A stretch of 64,000 bases of DNA from Citricoccus zhacaiensis (GCF_014645315.1 NZ_BMLQ01000001.1:243665-307664); one strand, 5' to 3'; positions 41,108 through 50,346 are shown, counted from the stretch's first letter. Notes: generated by a model from the sequence alone, not told the origin. A program made the numbers and translations.

Positions 41108-42175
41108 TCAGAGCCCCTTCCCGGTGGGCGAGACGAGGATCTTCACCGCGGTCTCGTTGTGGTTGATGAGCGTGTCGAATCCCTCATCGATGAGGTCGTC
41201 CAGGCCGATCTTGCCCGTGATGAACGGCTTGACGTCCACGGTGCCGTCCTCGATCAGCTTGATGGTGGCCGGATGGTCCCAGGCGTACCCGATGGTGCCG
41301 CGGAGGTCGATCTCCTTGAGGACGAGCTGGTGGAGGGGGACCTTCGGTTCATGGCCCCAAATGGACTCATTGACGATCACGCCCCCGGGGCGCACCGCCT
41401 CCAGGAGCATCTCCAGCACCACGTCCACGCTGGTGGCCTCGAAGCCCACGTCCGCCCCGCGACCACCCGTCAGCTCCTTGACCTTCGCGGCCACGTCCAC
41501 CTCTCGGGGGTCGAAGGCGTCATCCACGACGCCGGCGTCCAGCACCCGCTGCCGGCGCAACTCGGAGAGCTCGGAGACGTAGACGGTGAGGCCCTCGCCC
41601 TTGAGGACGGCGGCGGTGAGCGCCCCGATGGGACCGGCGCCGCCGATGACGGCCACGTCTCCGGCCTGTGCCCCGGACCGGACGAAGGCGTGGTGGGCCA
41701 CGGCGAGAGGTTCGATCAGGGCCGCCTCGTCCAGGTTGACGTGGTCTGCCACCGGATGCACCCAGCGCCGCCGCACCGCGATCTGTTCGGCCAGGCCCCC
41801 GCCGTGACCGCCCAGGCCGATGAAGTTCATGTCCGGGGACAGCTGGTAGTCCTGGTCGTTCTCGTGCTCCTCGCGGATCACGTAGGGCTCGACCACCACC
41901 TTCTGCCCGATCTCCAGATCATTCACGCCCTCGCCCAGCGCGGCCACGGTGCCGGACATCTCGTGGCCGATGGTCAGCGGGGCCGACTCACCGGAGATGG
42001 GATGCGGATGTCCGGCCGGCGGGATGAAGATCGGACCGTCCAGGTATTCGTGCAGGTCCGTGCCGCAGATGCCGCACCAGGCCACGTCGATGAGCACCTG
42101 CCCGGGGCCCGCGGTCGGGTTGTCGATCTCCTCGATGCGGATGTCTTTGGCGTCGTAGTACCGTGCTGCGCGCAT
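41108..42175 (-). CDS. Zinc-dependent medium-chain dehydrogenase, 2,3-butanediol dehydrogenase-like
   Basis: A 355-residue MDR enzyme. Catalytic zinc ligands are in CGICGTDLHEY (about residue 37) and GHEMSG (about 70), and the Rossmann motif is VIGGAGPIGALTA (about 178). The extra loop IFIPPAGHPHPISGE is typical of (R,R)-butanediol dehydrogenases. The structural four-Cys zinc site is not seen. The start MRAARYYDAKDIR follows GGAGG. Substrate assignment is by family resemblance. Confidence 0.82.
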   Translation of the reverse strand: MRAARYYDAKDIRIEEIDNPTAGPGQVLIDVAWCGICGTDLHEYLDGPIFIPPAGHPHPISGESAPLTIGHEMSGTVAALGEGVNDLEIGQKVVVEPYVIREEHENDQDYQLSPDMNFIGLGGHGGGLAEQIAVRRRWVHPVADHVNLDEAALIEPLAVAHHAFVRSGAQAGDVAVIGGAGPIGALTAAVLKGEGLTVYVSELSELRRQRVLDAGVVDDAFDPREVDVAAKVKELTGGRGADVGFEATSVDVVLEMLLEAVRPGGVIVNESIWGHEPKVPLHQLVLKEIDLRGTIGYAWDHPATIKLIEDGTVDVKPFITGKIGLDDLIDEGFDTLINHNETAVKILVSPTGKGL

Positions 42176-42324
42176 GATGCCGGCCTCCTGCTGCGGATGG
42201 TGACGGGAGAGCCCGGGACGGGCCCACGGCCCGGATCGGGCCTCGTGGTCACTGTAGGCAGGGTGTTCCGGCGCGGACAAGGGAACCAGGGAACAAGAGT
42301 CCGTTCGGCCGAGGGACCGGGTGG

Positions 42325-43440
42325 TCAGTCCTCGCCGTGGCGGGCACCGGCGCGCCAGCGGATGCCGGCGTCGATGAAGCCGTCGATCGCGCCGTCGAAC
42401 ACGGAAGAGGGGTTGCCCTCCTCGTGGTTGGTGCGCAGGTCCTTGACCATCTGGTACGGATTCAGCACGTAGGAGCGCATCTGATCGCCCCAGGATGCCT
42501 TGACGTCCCCGGCCATCTCCTTCTTCTTCGCGTCCTCCTCGGCCTTGCGCACCAGCAGCAGGCGGGACTGCATGACGCGCAGGGCGGCGGCACGGTTCTG
42601 GATCTGGGACTTCTCATTCTGCATCGAGACCACGATCCCGGTGGGGATGTGCGTCATGCGCACGGCTGAGTCGGTGGTGTTCACCGACTGGCCGCCGGGG
42701 CCGGAGGAGCGGAAGACGTCCACCTTGAGCTCGGCTTCCGGGATCTCGACCGAGTCGTCGGACTCGATGAGTGGGATGACCTCGACGGCGGCGAAGGAGG
42801 TCTGGCGCCGGCCCTGGTTGTCGAACGGGCTGATGCGCACGAGGCGGTGGGTGCCGGCCTCCACGGACAGCGTGCCGAAGGCGTAGGGGGCCTTGACCTC
42901 GAAGGTCGCGGACTTCAGCCCGGCCTCCTCGGCATAGGCGGTGTCCATGACCTTGGTGGCCCAGCCGCGCTGCTCAGCCCAGCGCAGGTACATGCGCATC
43001 AGGATCTCGGCGAAGTCGGCGGCATCCACACCACCGGCACCGGCGCGGATGGTGATGACCGCGTCGCGTTCGTCGTACTCCCCGGACAGCAGGGTGACGA
43101 TCTCCAGGTCGGACATCGTCTTGCGCAGGGCCTCGAGTTCCTTGGCCACGTCCTCCCGGGCGGAGTCATCATCCTCCTCGGCCGCGAGCTCCACCATGAC
43201 CTCCATGTCATCGATGCGCTGCTCCAGCTTGGCGACGCGCTCAAGCTCGGTCTGCCGGTGGGAGAGCTTGGAGGTCACCTTCTGCGCCGCCTCGGGATCG
43301 TCCCAGAGGTCCGGTGCGGAGGCCTCCGCCTCCAGCCGGGTGATGTCCGCCTTGATCTGCTCCATGTCCGACACCTGCTCGATGTTGGACAGCGTGGAGC
43401 GCAGTTGCGCGATTTCAGCGGTGTAGTCAGTCTCAGCCAT
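42325..43440 (-). CDS. prfB: Peptide chain release factor 2
   Basis: A 371-residue class I release factor. GGQ motif in [14 protein letters not shown] (about residue 250), and the RF2 stop-codon tripeptide SPF in [10 protein letters not shown] (about 205). It reads through in one frame: the programmed +1 frameshift found in many bacterial prfB genes is absent, as usual in actinobacteria. Confidence 0.96.
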   Translation of the reverse strand: MAETDYTAEIAQLRSTLSNIEQVSDMEQIKADITRLEAEASAPDLWDDPEAAQKVTSKLSHRQTELERVAKLEQRIDDMEVMVELAAEEDDDSAREDVAKELEALRKTMSDLEIVTLLSGEYDERDAVITIRAGAGGVDAADFAEILMRMYLRWAEQRGWATKVMDTAYAEEAGLKSATFEVKAPYAFGTLSVEAGTHRLVRISPFDNQGRRQTSFAAVEVIPLIESDDSVEIPEAELKVDVFRSSGPGGQSVNTTDSAVRMTHIPTGIVVSMQNEKSQIQNRAAALRVMQSRLLLVRKAEEDAKKKEMAGDVKASWGDQMRSYVLNPYQMVKDLRTNHEEGNPSSVFDGAIDGFIDAGIRWRAGARHGED

Positions 43441-43509
43441 GGTGGGGTCCAGCCTACAACGCGGCGGGGCCGGCGTTGTTCCCAGGCCCGACGCCGGCCC
43501 CGCCGCCCG

Positions 43510-43731
43510 TCATCTGGCGTCCCGCGAGACGTACTCCACCAGCACCGGATCAGCGGAGGAGAAGACGTCCATCTCCTCTCCCCCATCACAGGTCATCAGG
43601 GAGAGGGTCACGGTCTCGCCGGAGGACATCGCCCGGCGGGCGGCCACCACCCAGGTGCCCCCGGAGTCCTCCCAGCGGCGCAGTCGCTGCAGATCCGGGT
43701 GCTCGGTGTTCTCGGGGTTGTCGGTCGACAT
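43510..43731 (-). CDS. Small hypothetical protein (73 residues)
   Basis: Not recognised. A short, soluble, acidic protein with a central VVAARRAMSSGETVTLSLMTCDGGEEMDVFS segment that looks like a small beta-rich fold, and no membrane helix. GGAGA precedes the ATG. It lies between the Tad pilus genes and prfB on the same strand, 9 bp after the TadG-like gene, and may be the last gene of the pilus operon. Confidence 0.6.
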   Translation of the reverse strand: MSTDNPENTEHPDLQRLRRWEDSGGTWVVAARRAMSSGETVTLSLMTCDGGEEMDVFSSADPVLVEYVSRDAR

Positions 43732-43740
43732 GGAGTCTCC

Positions 43741-44229
43741 TCAGCGTGTCAGGGCGGTACGGGACGAACTGGTCGCCACGATCCGGATGCCGTCCGGCAC
43801 GATCCAATTCACGATAGGTGGATGGGCGGTGGCCGTCAGCACCACGTCGACGGTCTGGCCGCCGTCGCCCACGGAGACGGATTCCACCACGAGCCCGTCG
43901 AACCGCCCGTGTGCACCGGCGGCGGCCAGATATCCGGCCACCGCCTCGGCGGCCTCGGCGTCAGCGAGCACCGGGACGTGTCCGGCGTCGGCGCCTTCCT
44001 CGATGGCGATGGTGAAGCTGTCCGCCGCCGCCATGGTGGCCCCGTCCGCTGCGGACAGCAGCTTGCGGGCCTCGAGGTTCACTGTGGTCACGGCAAGGAT
44101 CACGGTGGCCAGCAGCAGGCAGACCACCGTCAGCCCCACGACCAGCACCGTGGTCTGGCCTTCTTCTCCGGCTCGGCTGACCCCGTAGTCCCGTCCTGAT
44201 TCGTCCTGACACCGCATGCGGGCCCTCAT
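43741..44229 (-). CDS. TadG-like (Rv3654c-type) pilus-locus membrane protein
   Basis: A 162-residue protein with the TadG/TadE signature order: GEEGQTTVLVVGLTVVCLLL, one N-terminal helix (about 26-48), then a small exposed domain. It carries the Glu just before the hydrophobic stretch typical of pseudopilins. Start ATG overlaps the preceding TadE stop (ATGA). Last pilus gene in the leftward locus. Confidence 0.8.
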   Translation of the reverse strand: MRARMRCQDESGRDYGVSRAGEEGQTTVLVVGLTVVCLLLATVILAVTTVNLEARKLLSAADGATMAAADSFTIAIEEGADAGHVPVLADAEAAEAVAGYLAAAGAHGRFDGLVVESVSVGDGGQTVDVVLTATAHPPIVNWIVPDGIRIVATSSSRTALTR

Positions 44230-44699
44230 CCGAACCTCGGCACAGGCTGCTGGGAGTTGCTGGTGACCGTGGCGACGGCGGCGTCCCAGCCGAGTCCTTG
44301 CGGCAACAACGGCACCGGCACCCGGATCGACACCTCCACCGACACGGAGGAGCCGGGCTCCAGACAGGGGCTGGTGGAGCAGGACAGGGCGGACTGCGCC
44401 ACAGAGGGATCCAACCCGTAGTCCCCCAGTGTCAAGGCGACGACCTCGTCGGCACGGCCGGCGGCACTCGAGGCATCCGGAGCTCCGGCCATCGCCTTGG
44501 CCGCCTGGTCTGCAGCAGCCACGGACGCATAGGCCGCGGATTGGATCTGGCTGGTCAACATCAGGAAGTAGATCACCGGTATCAGGAGGAGTGCGGCCAG
44601 GAGCACGAACTCCACCGTGGCCGAGCCTTCCTCTCCCCGCGCTTCCGTTCGCCGAGCGTCGATCGTGGTGCGGATAGCCGTGTCAGTAACGGTAGGCAT
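44226..44699 (-). CDS. TadE-family pseudopilin (second)
   Basis: A 157-residue TadE-like protein: EEGSATVEFVLLAALLLIPVIYFLML (about residues 22-47) is the conserved pseudopilin helix with Glu at the fifth position. The ATG at 44699 has GGAGG with 9-bp spacing; another ATG six bases earlier is too close. It overlaps the upstream TadE gene by 17 bp in another frame. Confidence 0.8.
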   Translation of the reverse strand: MPTVTDTAIRTTIDARRTEARGEEGSATVEFVLLAALLLIPVIYFLMLTSQIQSAAYASVAAADQAAKAMAGAPDASSAAGRADEVVALTLGDYGLDPSVAQSALSCSTSPCLEPGSSVSVEVSIRVPVPLLPQGLGWDAAVATVTSNSQQPVPRFG

Positions 44700-45063
44700 G
44701 GCCATCGGCCTCCAATCCCACGGGACCGGACAGGAAGCCGACCATGGGCATCTGCGTGCGCACGGTGATCCTGACCATGGCGGTTCCGTCCCCGCCCGTC
44801 GTCTCCGCAGACACATCGGCTTGGCCGCCGCCCGGAATCGACCCGGCGAGCAGTTCTCGGGTCCTGGCCGCGCCGTCGTCGGGCGTCCGGTCCCCCAGCG
44901 CTCCGTACCGGGCCCCGGCGCTGGCTGCATCGATCAACGTGTTGCGGACGTAAATGATGATGCCGAACTGGAGGATCGCGGCGAAGATGATCGAGAGCAG
45001 CGCCATCACCATGACGGATTCGGCCACTGCCGATCCGCGTTCGCCCTCACGCGCGTTCAGCAC
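44683..45063 (-). CDS. TadE-family pseudopilin (first)
   Basis: A 126-residue protein with the TadE pattern GERGSAVAESVMVMALLSIIFAAIL near the N-terminus (Glu15 before the helix), then a compact exposed domain. GTG start, 2 bp after the pilin-like gene. Likely a minor pilin of the Tad/Flp machine. Confidence 0.82.
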   Translation of the reverse strand: MLNAREGERGSAVAESVMVMALLSIIFAAILQFGIIIYVRNTLIDAASAGARYGALGDRTPDDGAARTRELLAGSIPGGGQADVSAETTGGDGTAMVRITVRTQMPMVGFLSGPVGLEADGHAYRY

Positions 45064-45065
45064 GG

Positions 45066-45275
45066 TCAGTTCTGGGTGACCTGGCTGATCGCCTGGTTGA
45101 ACAGGTCCGTCAGAGCCGGGCCCGCGATGGCCAGCAGTCCGGCGACGAGCACGGCCGACATCAAGGTGATCATCACCCAGCCGGGCACGTCTCCCCGCTC
45201 GTCATCACGGGCCTCGCCCAGGAAGGTGGTCAGGGCTGCCAGGGCCCGGTATTTCGGTTCGGTCTTGTCTGTCAT
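45066..45275 (-). CDS. Flp-like major pilin candidate
   Basis: A 69-residue protein: 31 polar residues, then VPGWVMITLMSAVLVAGLLAIAGP as the single helix and a short tail ending SQVTQN. Position (directly after tadC, before the TadE genes), size and a Gly-Asp before the helix fit actinobacterial Flp-type pilins (DUF4244-like). GGAGGGG site before the ATG. No prepilin peptidase is encoded in the window. Confidence 0.72.
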   Translation of the reverse strand: MTDKTEPKYRALAALTTFLGEARDDERGDVPGWVMITLMSAVLVAGLLAIAGPALTDLFNQAISQVTQN

Positions 45276-45341
45276 AGTCCCCTCCAGGATGGGCTGTCGG
45301 TTGGGTTGTCGGCTGAGTGACTCTATTGGTTGGGCGGTGGT

Positions 45342-46277
45342 TCAAAAGCCGAGATTCATGATCGAGATCCCGGGGTACACGGCGAAGATGACGGTCAGGG
45401 GCAGGATGCCGAAGACCAGGGGCGCCATCATGCCGATCTCCTTGCGGCCGGCGGATTCCAGCAGTTCCCGCTTGGACAGCTCACGGACGTCCTTGGCCTG
45501 GGCCCGGAGCACATCGGCCAGCGGCGTGCCCCGTTCCAGGGCGACGAGGACCCCCTCGATGAACCGTTCCACCGGCGCCAGCTGGATCCGGCGTGCACAC
45601 GCTTTCAGCGCGGCATGGATGGAGGATCCGGAGCGCATGTCGGACAGGACCGTGCCGAACTCCCCGGCCAGTTCTCCCCTGGCCGAGGTGGCAACCCGTT
45701 CCAGGGCTCCGGCCGCACTGTCCCCGGCGCTGACGGACAGAGCGAACAGCTCCGCCACTGAGGGGAACTCGCTGAGGATCCGGGCGCGGCGGCGATTGAT
45801 CTGGCCGGTCAACAGGTTGTCCCTGAAGAAGAAGGCCACCACGGCCAAGGTTCCCACGAGCATGACGCCGATGACCGGATTCAGGGCTCCGTTGACGGCG
45901 AGCGCCACGCATCCCGTCACCCCCAATGCGGCTCCTCCGGCCGCGGCGATGAGCTGCTGGGCCCGGTAGTCCTGGACGGAGAGGCCGGATCCCGCGGCAT
46001 CCAGTTTGCGTTCGAGAGCTTGGTGACCGAGGTTGAGTCGCCCCAACTGCCGTACGCCGGCCGACAGCACCGGTTGCATGATCCGGCCCAGGGCGCCCCA
46101 GGGGGACACGACCTGTTGCTCGTTCAGCAGTGATGAGGCAGGTGCATGGTGCCTCAGTTGGGGTTCGACGCGACGTGCCAGCGAGGGCTGCCACCCCCAG
46201 GGCAGCGCCACCAGCACTAGGGCCAGCCCGGACCCGAGGGCGAGCCCCAAGACCAGGGCCAGGGAGAACGTCGTCAT
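45342..46277 (-). CDS. tadC: Tad inner-membrane protein TadC (T2SS F family)
   Basis: A 311-residue membrane platform protein of Flp pilus assembly. T2SF domain with helices at about 5-25, 115-160 and 270-300 and the family segment AELFALSVSAGDSAAGALERVA. It abuts tadB (stop and start adjacent), with which it forms the platform driven by TadA. Confidence 0.88.
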   Translation of the reverse strand: MTTFSLALVLGLALGSGLALVLVALPWGWQPSLARRVEPQLRHHAPASSLLNEQQVVSPWGALGRIMQPVLSAGVRQLGRLNLGHQALERKLDAAGSGLSVQDYRAQQLIAAAGGAALGVTGCVALAVNGALNPVIGVMLVGTLAVVAFFFRDNLLTGQINRRRARILSEFPSVAELFALSVSAGDSAAGALERVATSARGELAGEFGTVLSDMRSGSSIHAALKACARRIQLAPVERFIEGVLVALERGTPLADVLRAQAKDVRELSKRELLESAGRKEIGMMAPLVFGILPLTVIFAVYPGISIMNLGF

Positions 46278-47129
46278 CTACAGCACCCTCTGCTCTTCCG
46301 GCAGTGCACCGATCCTCAGCATGAGTTGATAACAGATGACGGAGACCACGAGGCCGCCGGCCAATACCAGGAGGCCCGTGAAGGTCTGGTAGACGCGTAC
46401 TGCGTCCGGCTGGGTTCCCAACAGCAGCAACACGATCCACGGGGCCGCCACGGCCAGGCGAGCGGCATTGACGGTCCAGGACTGACGGGACTCCAGTTCG
46501 CTACGGGTCCGGGCATCCTCACGCAGGAACTCGGCGAGGGTGGACAGCAGGTTGCCGATGTCTGCGCCGCCGACCTCCCGGGTCAGCCGCAGGGCGGCGA
46601 TCAACCGGTCGGCCACCGGATCGGCCATCCGGAACTTAAGGTTGTCCAGGGCGTCCATGAACCGCAGTCCCGAACGGTAGTCCCGGGCGAACTCGCGGAA
46701 GGCAGGCTGGAGTTCCTCCGGTCCCTTGTCCCCGAGCTGGATGAGTGCCTCGGGCAGTGTCAGGCCGGCACGGATGGCAGATCGGAGGTGGTCCACGGCA
46801 TCTGGCCACACATCACGCAGCAGGGTGCGCCGCTTCTTCGCCTGCCAATTCAGCGCGACCCATGGCACCAGCGCCCCGAACAGACCGAAGCACAACGCGA
46901 TCGGCAGGGCCCGCGTCACGATGAAGACCAGCAGCAGCGCCACCATTCCGCAGCCGATCATCGCCGCCACCACACCGGCGGGGCCGACCTGCTCGACGCC
47001 GGCACGGGCGAGCAGTTGCCGCAGGTTGCTGTCCCGGCGGATCACCACCGGTGTGTCCCCGCGGGGCCAGAACGACCACCACACCAGGAACAACCCGGCC
47101 CCCAGCATCAGCCCCAGGAACAGCGACAT
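46278..47129 (-). CDS. tadB: Tad inner-membrane protein TadB (T2SS F family)
   Basis: A 283-residue platform protein: helices at about 2-18, 55-95 and 220-275, with a cytoplasmic T2SF domain (WPDAVDHLRSAIRAGLTLPEALIQL). Its ATG overlaps the stop of the tadA fragment by 1 bp, so translation would normally be coupled to TadA, which is now cut by the inserted element. Confidence 0.88.
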   Translation of the reverse strand: MSLFLGLMLGAGLFLVWWSFWPRGDTPVVIRRDSNLRQLLARAGVEQVGPAGVVAAMIGCGMVALLLVFIVTRALPIALCFGLFGALVPWVALNWQAKKRRTLLRDVWPDAVDHLRSAIRAGLTLPEALIQLGDKGPEELQPAFREFARDYRSGLRFMDALDNLKFRMADPVADRLIAALRLTREVGGADIGNLLSTLAEFLREDARTRSELESRQSWTVNAARLAVAAPWIVLLLLGTQPDAVRVYQTFTGLLVLAGGLVVSVICYQLMLRIGALPEEQRVL

Positions 47130-47869
47130 CAGCCGACCCCCACCACGGAGCGCACGTCGTAGCCCCGGGATTCGAGTTTGCGGTTCTCCAACATGGCTGA
47201 CGGACTGAGGACCAATTGGCCGTCAACGCGGTGGAAGACGGTCGAGGACTCGATGATCCCCTCCTCCACCCGGCTGCCGACGGACAGGATCTCCTCCACG
47301 TACCGGCGGCCATGGCGGTCCCGCGCGCAATGCACCACGAGGTCGAAACAGGACGCCACCGTCGGGACCACGAAGTTCCGGGAGATGTTCTCGCCGGCCA
47401 TCAGGGGCAGCGTGCAGATCTTCGTCAGGGCGTCCGACGCACTGTTGGCGTGCAACGTGCACATGCCGGGCAGGCCTGAATTCAAAGCAACCAACATGTC
47501 CAGGCTCTCGGCCTCTCGGACCTCCCCCACGATCAGCCGGTCCGGGCGCATACGCAGTGCCTCCTTCACAAGACGGCGCAGGGGAATCTCGCCGTGGCCC
47601 TCCAGGTTCGGCTGGCGGCACTGCATCTGGACCACATCACGCAAGGGAAGTTTGAGTTCGAAGATCTCCTCGACCGTCACTACCCGTTCCCTGCTGCCGA
47701 TGGAGGCCGACAGGCAATTGAGCATCGTGGTCTTGCCGGACTGGGTGGCACCGGACACCAGGATGTTCAACCCGGCGTCAACACTGGCATCCAGGAAGCG
47801 TGCGGCATCCGCGCTCAGGGATCCTGACCGCACCAGGTCCTCGACCCGATGGGCTCGGACCACGAATTT
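47129..47869 (-). pseudogene. tadA: tadA/cpaF ATPase, C-terminal fragment (gene split by mobile element)
   Basis: The 246-residue C-terminal part of the Tad pilus secretion ATPase. It keeps the ATPase core: Walker A GATQSGKTT, the Asp-box VVTVEEIFEL, Walker B RPDRLIVGEVREAE and the His-box MCTLHANSA. It begins at KFVVRAHRVEDL; the N-terminal 161 residues lie 9.9 kb away at 57741-58223. A GTG inside the element (47881) could start a stand-alone fragment (MSSGKFVV...), but the N-terminal domain would be missing. Removing bases 47870-57740 restores the reading frame exactly. Confidence 0.93.
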
Positions 47870-47883
47870 GCCGGATGACACCT
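47854..47883. other. Left attachment-site hybrid, integrase-gene side
   Basis: tadA sequence (…CACGAAT) runs up to the TT core at 47868-47869; element sequence GCCGGATGACACCT follows (47870-47883). The element half is nearly inverted relative to the half at the right end (AGGTATCCACCCGA), matching at 9 of 14 positions. Confidence 0.8.
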
Positions 47884-47920
47884 AGTGAGCTGACCGCCAC
47901 CTCATGGCGGTCTCTCACTA
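47883..47920. repeat. Inverted repeat between attachment site and integrase
   Basis: TAGTGAG-ct-GACCGCC (47883-47898) pairs with GGCGGTC-t-CTCACTA (47906-47920) around ACCTCAT: two 7-bp stems in register. It lies 30 bp upstream of the integrase start. It could be an integrase operator, an RNA hairpin blocking read-through, or part of the attachment region. Confidence 0.7.
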
Positions 47921-47950
47921 CGTCAGCCGACCAAGTGAAAGGCCCACGCC

Positions 47951-49453
47951 ATGACCACCGCGCCCCGCGCAATCCTGTATCTTCGCCTCTCATCTATCAC
48001 CGACGATTCGACGTCCATCGTCCGGCAGGAGGCCGATCTACGCTCCCATGCCGAGCGGCAGGGCTGGGAAATCATCGACGTTTTGACCGACAACGGCATA
48101 TCAGGGCGCAAGGCCCGCGAGAAGGCATCCGAGGCGGTCCGCCGAATCGCCGACAACGAAGCCGACGTCCTGGCCGTGTGGAAACTGGACCGGTTCACTC
48201 GACAGGGATGGGACGGTCTGGGTGAGCTGTCGAGAGCGCTGGATGCTCGCGAGCGCGCCGGTAGCCCTGCGCTGTTCGTAGCCCTGCAGGATGGGCTCAC
48301 GTCCGCGCAATCGGCTTTCCGCTTGATCGCAGGTGTGCTTTCCGAAGTCGCCCGGACCGAGGCGGATAATGCCTCGAAGCGCATCAGTAGCTCGATTCAG
48401 TACCGGCGTCTCGTGTCGAACAAGTTCGCTGGCGGCTCCCCGCCGTTCGGGTATCGCTCGGCCCCTGCGCCGGACGGTGTTGGTCGCGTGCTCCTGGTGG
48501 ACCCGGCCGAGGCGCCCGTCGTCCGCGACGTGGCGGCGCGTCTGGCTGAAGGCGTCGAGTCGATGGGGTCGATCATGCGCGATCTGGACGCCCACGGCGT
48601 GCCGACGGGTAGAGCGAAAGCCCGCCGGGAGCGGCAGCTCGGGCGCGATTGGGAGGGGGCGGACCGCGGGAAATGGACCGCTACGGCGATCCGGCGCATC
48701 TGGACTTCTGACGCCGTACTCGGTCGGCAGCGGCACGGCGGCGACGTTGTCCGCGGTCCTGACGGGTTGCCGTTACAGGTATGGCCGCAACTGCTCGACG
48801 TCGCAACCGTCGAGGCCGTTCGACGGCGCTTCGGAACGTACAACGGCGTGAAGGTCGGTACCGAGCCCCGACGGCGTGCTGCTCGTGTGTTGTCCGGTCT
48901 CGTTTTCTGCAGCGATTGCGGCGGGAAGATGTACGTCTTTTCGAGCACCGAGGGCCGCCGTGCGGGTTACCGGTGCTCCGCTGGCGGAAACTACGCGATT
49001 GTGTGCCGTAACCCTCGCATAAGCGCAGCCGACCTAGAGCGCATCGTCGCAGATGAGTTCCTGTCGGTGGCTGGGAAGTGGCCTGAAGTCGAAGAGGTTG
49101 TCGCCTCCACCGTCGCGGCGACCGAGGCGGCGCTGGCTGAGGTCGAGGTCGCGTTGCGCGAGGCGTCGGCCGCGCTGACCGCCGACGGCGCGGACGTGCC
49201 CGCACTGCTGAGCCGCCTGGAGACGCTCAAAGGTCGTCGAACTGAGCTGCGATCGACGCCGCAGACCGCCGAGGTCGAGCATCGGGCCACGGGGCGCACG
49301 CTCGCCGAGGCGTGGGCGGCGACGGAATGCGTCGCATGGCGCCGAACGCTGCTTGCGGTGGCGATGGATTCTGTTGAGGTCAGTCCTACGCCGCCGGGCG
49401 GTCGGTACATGACGCCGAACGAGGATCGTGTCGTCATCCGCTGGCGGAGCTGA
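47951..49453 (+). CDS. Large serine recombinase (integrase)
   Basis: A 500-residue site-specific recombinase. The N-terminal resolvase domain has catalytic Ser14 in YLRLS and KLDRFTR (about 76-82). The recombinase domain follows (GGSPPFGYRS, then DRGKWTATAIRRIW), then a zinc ribbon (FCSDCGGKM, later CSAG/CRNP, about 318-360) and a C-terminal coiled coil (about 375-445). This class joins attP and attB at a 2-bp core, in agreement with the TT core deduced here. It is the element's first gene, next to the left end. GAAAGG ribosome site. Confidence 0.95.
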   Translation: MTTAPRAILYLRLSSITDDSTSIVRQEADLRSHAERQGWEIIDVLTDNGISGRKAREKASEAVRRIADNEADVLAVWKLDRFTRQGWDGLGELSRALDARERAGSPALFVALQDGLTSAQSAFRLIAGVLSEVARTEADNASKRISSSIQYRRLVSNKFAGGSPPFGYRSAPAPDGVGRVLLVDPAEAPVVRDVAARLAEGVESMGSIMRDLDAHGVPTGRAKARRERQLGRDWEGADRGKWTATAIRRIWTSDAVLGRQRHGGDVVRGPDGLPLQVWPQLLDVATVEAVRRRFGTYNGVKVGTEPRRRAARVLSGLVFCSDCGGKMYVFSSTEGRRAGYRCSAGGNYAIVCRNPRISAADLERIVADEFLSVAGKWPEVEEVVASTVAATEAALAEVEVALREASAALTADGADVPALLSRLETLKGRRTELRSTPQTAEVEHRATGRTLAEAWAATECVAWRRTLLAVAMDSVEVSPTPPGGRYMTPNEDRVVIRWRS

Positions 49454-49474
49454 CGCCGGGTGCGGGTGATGAAA

Positions 49475-49560
49475 TGACGGAAGTACCGTCACTACGTATT
49501 CCTTTGTTAAGAGTTCTCTCTCTCGAACAAGTAATAGAGAAGTGACGCTTTACCGTCACT
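49475..49560. repeat. Two short palindromes flanking an AT-rich stretch in a 405-bp gap
   Basis: TGACGG-AAGTA-CCGTCA (49475-49491) and AGTGACG-CTTTAC-CGTCACT (49541-49560) share the TGACG/CGTCA half-site and lie about 67 bp apart centre to centre, around an unusually A/T-rich stretch. The gap 49454-49858 holds no convincing gene; ORFs in it lack family features. The arrangement suggests an operator or origin for the element's own or a helper's regulator. Confidence 0.6.
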
Positions 49561-49858
49561 TCCGCCACCCCTGCACGTGCCGGGCACCGCCCGCACCCCG
49601 CGTCAGTCGTTTCGGCGTCGCTGGCCCTTGTTGGTTACGCGTGGCCCTCTATCTATATGTGGCGGAAAGCTGCGCACCCTCCTCGGGCGGCGCAGCCCGT
49701 CACGCTGGGCGCCTTCCTTCCGCTCGGCAGCGCCCGGCCTGTCCGGTTCTGATGCTCCCCGTTCTCGTGCTTGTGGCGGGTTGAGCTTCCCGGACAGGTC
49801 GGGCGCTACTTCTTGCCCCACGTCCGTTAGCGACGCCCATACGAGAGAGGCGCCCGCC

Positions 49859-50041
49859 ATGCTTACCGACCCCCGCCATTGCGCCGAGTGCGGCGACCCG
49901 TTCGCTGACGACGTCGACCCCCGCCGCCTGACCTGTAGTACGCGCTGCCGCGTCCGCCGACACCGTCGCCGCGAGCGCGAGGAGCTGGCGCGCCTACGCG
50001 CGCAGCTCGCCGCCATGACCGCCGAGGAGGCCCGCCCGTGA
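49859..50041 (+). CDS. Small zinc-finger-like element protein
   Basis: A 60-residue protein: CAECGDPF (C-x2-C) and CSTRCRVRRHRRR (C-x3-C) would hold one zinc, followed by a basic helix and an Arg/Glu/Ala-rich tail. It looks like a small nucleic-acid-binding protein and could be a regulator or packaging accessory. The ATG follows GAGAGAGG. It overlaps the next gene by 4 bp. Confidence 0.65.
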   Translation: MLTDPRHCAECGDPFADDVDPRRLTCSTRCRVRRHRRREREELARLRAQLAAMTAEEARP

Positions 50042-50346
50042 GCGTCCCTGTCCCTACACCGCCGCGTCCCCTGGCCTATTCGGCTCCGTCCCCGGCTGCC
50101 GCGGCCGCAGCTGCGCCGTCCACCCCGGCGGCACTCCCTGCCCACACCTACACCGGCCGCCCGCCGTTCTACTCGGCAATGGAGCGCCGCACCTGGCGCG
50201 GCAGCGACGGCAAGAGTACGCGCGGTATCGCACTGATGAAGGGCCGTAACAGCGTGGCTATCTTTCTCACGCCGGAGCAGGCGCGCTCGCTCGCTGACGG
50301 GCTGCACGACCTCGTCGAGGACATAGACGCTGCGCCTCGGCGGTGA
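50038..50346 (+). CDS. Hypothetical element protein (102 residues)
   Basis: Not recognised. A Pro/Ala-rich N-terminus (1-40) precedes a small folded part (FYSAMERRTWRGSDG, VAIFLTPEQARSLADGLHDL). Its slot just before the HNH and large-terminase genes is where many phages carry the small terminase, but no helix-turn-helix is visible. GTG start overlaps the previous stop; its own stop overlaps the HNH start. Confidence 0.55.
   Translation: MSVPVPTPPRPLAYSAPSPAAAAAAAPSTPAALPAHTYTGRPPFYSAMERRTWRGSDGKSTRGIALMKGRNSVAIFLTPEQARSLADGLHDLVEDIDAAPRR

Noticed and set aside
42325-43440. Programmed frameshift in prfB
   Set aside because: The gene is one continuous frame from start to stop; no internal UGA or frameshift site is needed.
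49542-49784. 80-codon ORF in the gap after the integrase
   Set aside because: No ribosome site, starts inside a palindrome and shows no protein-like pattern; treated as non-coding.
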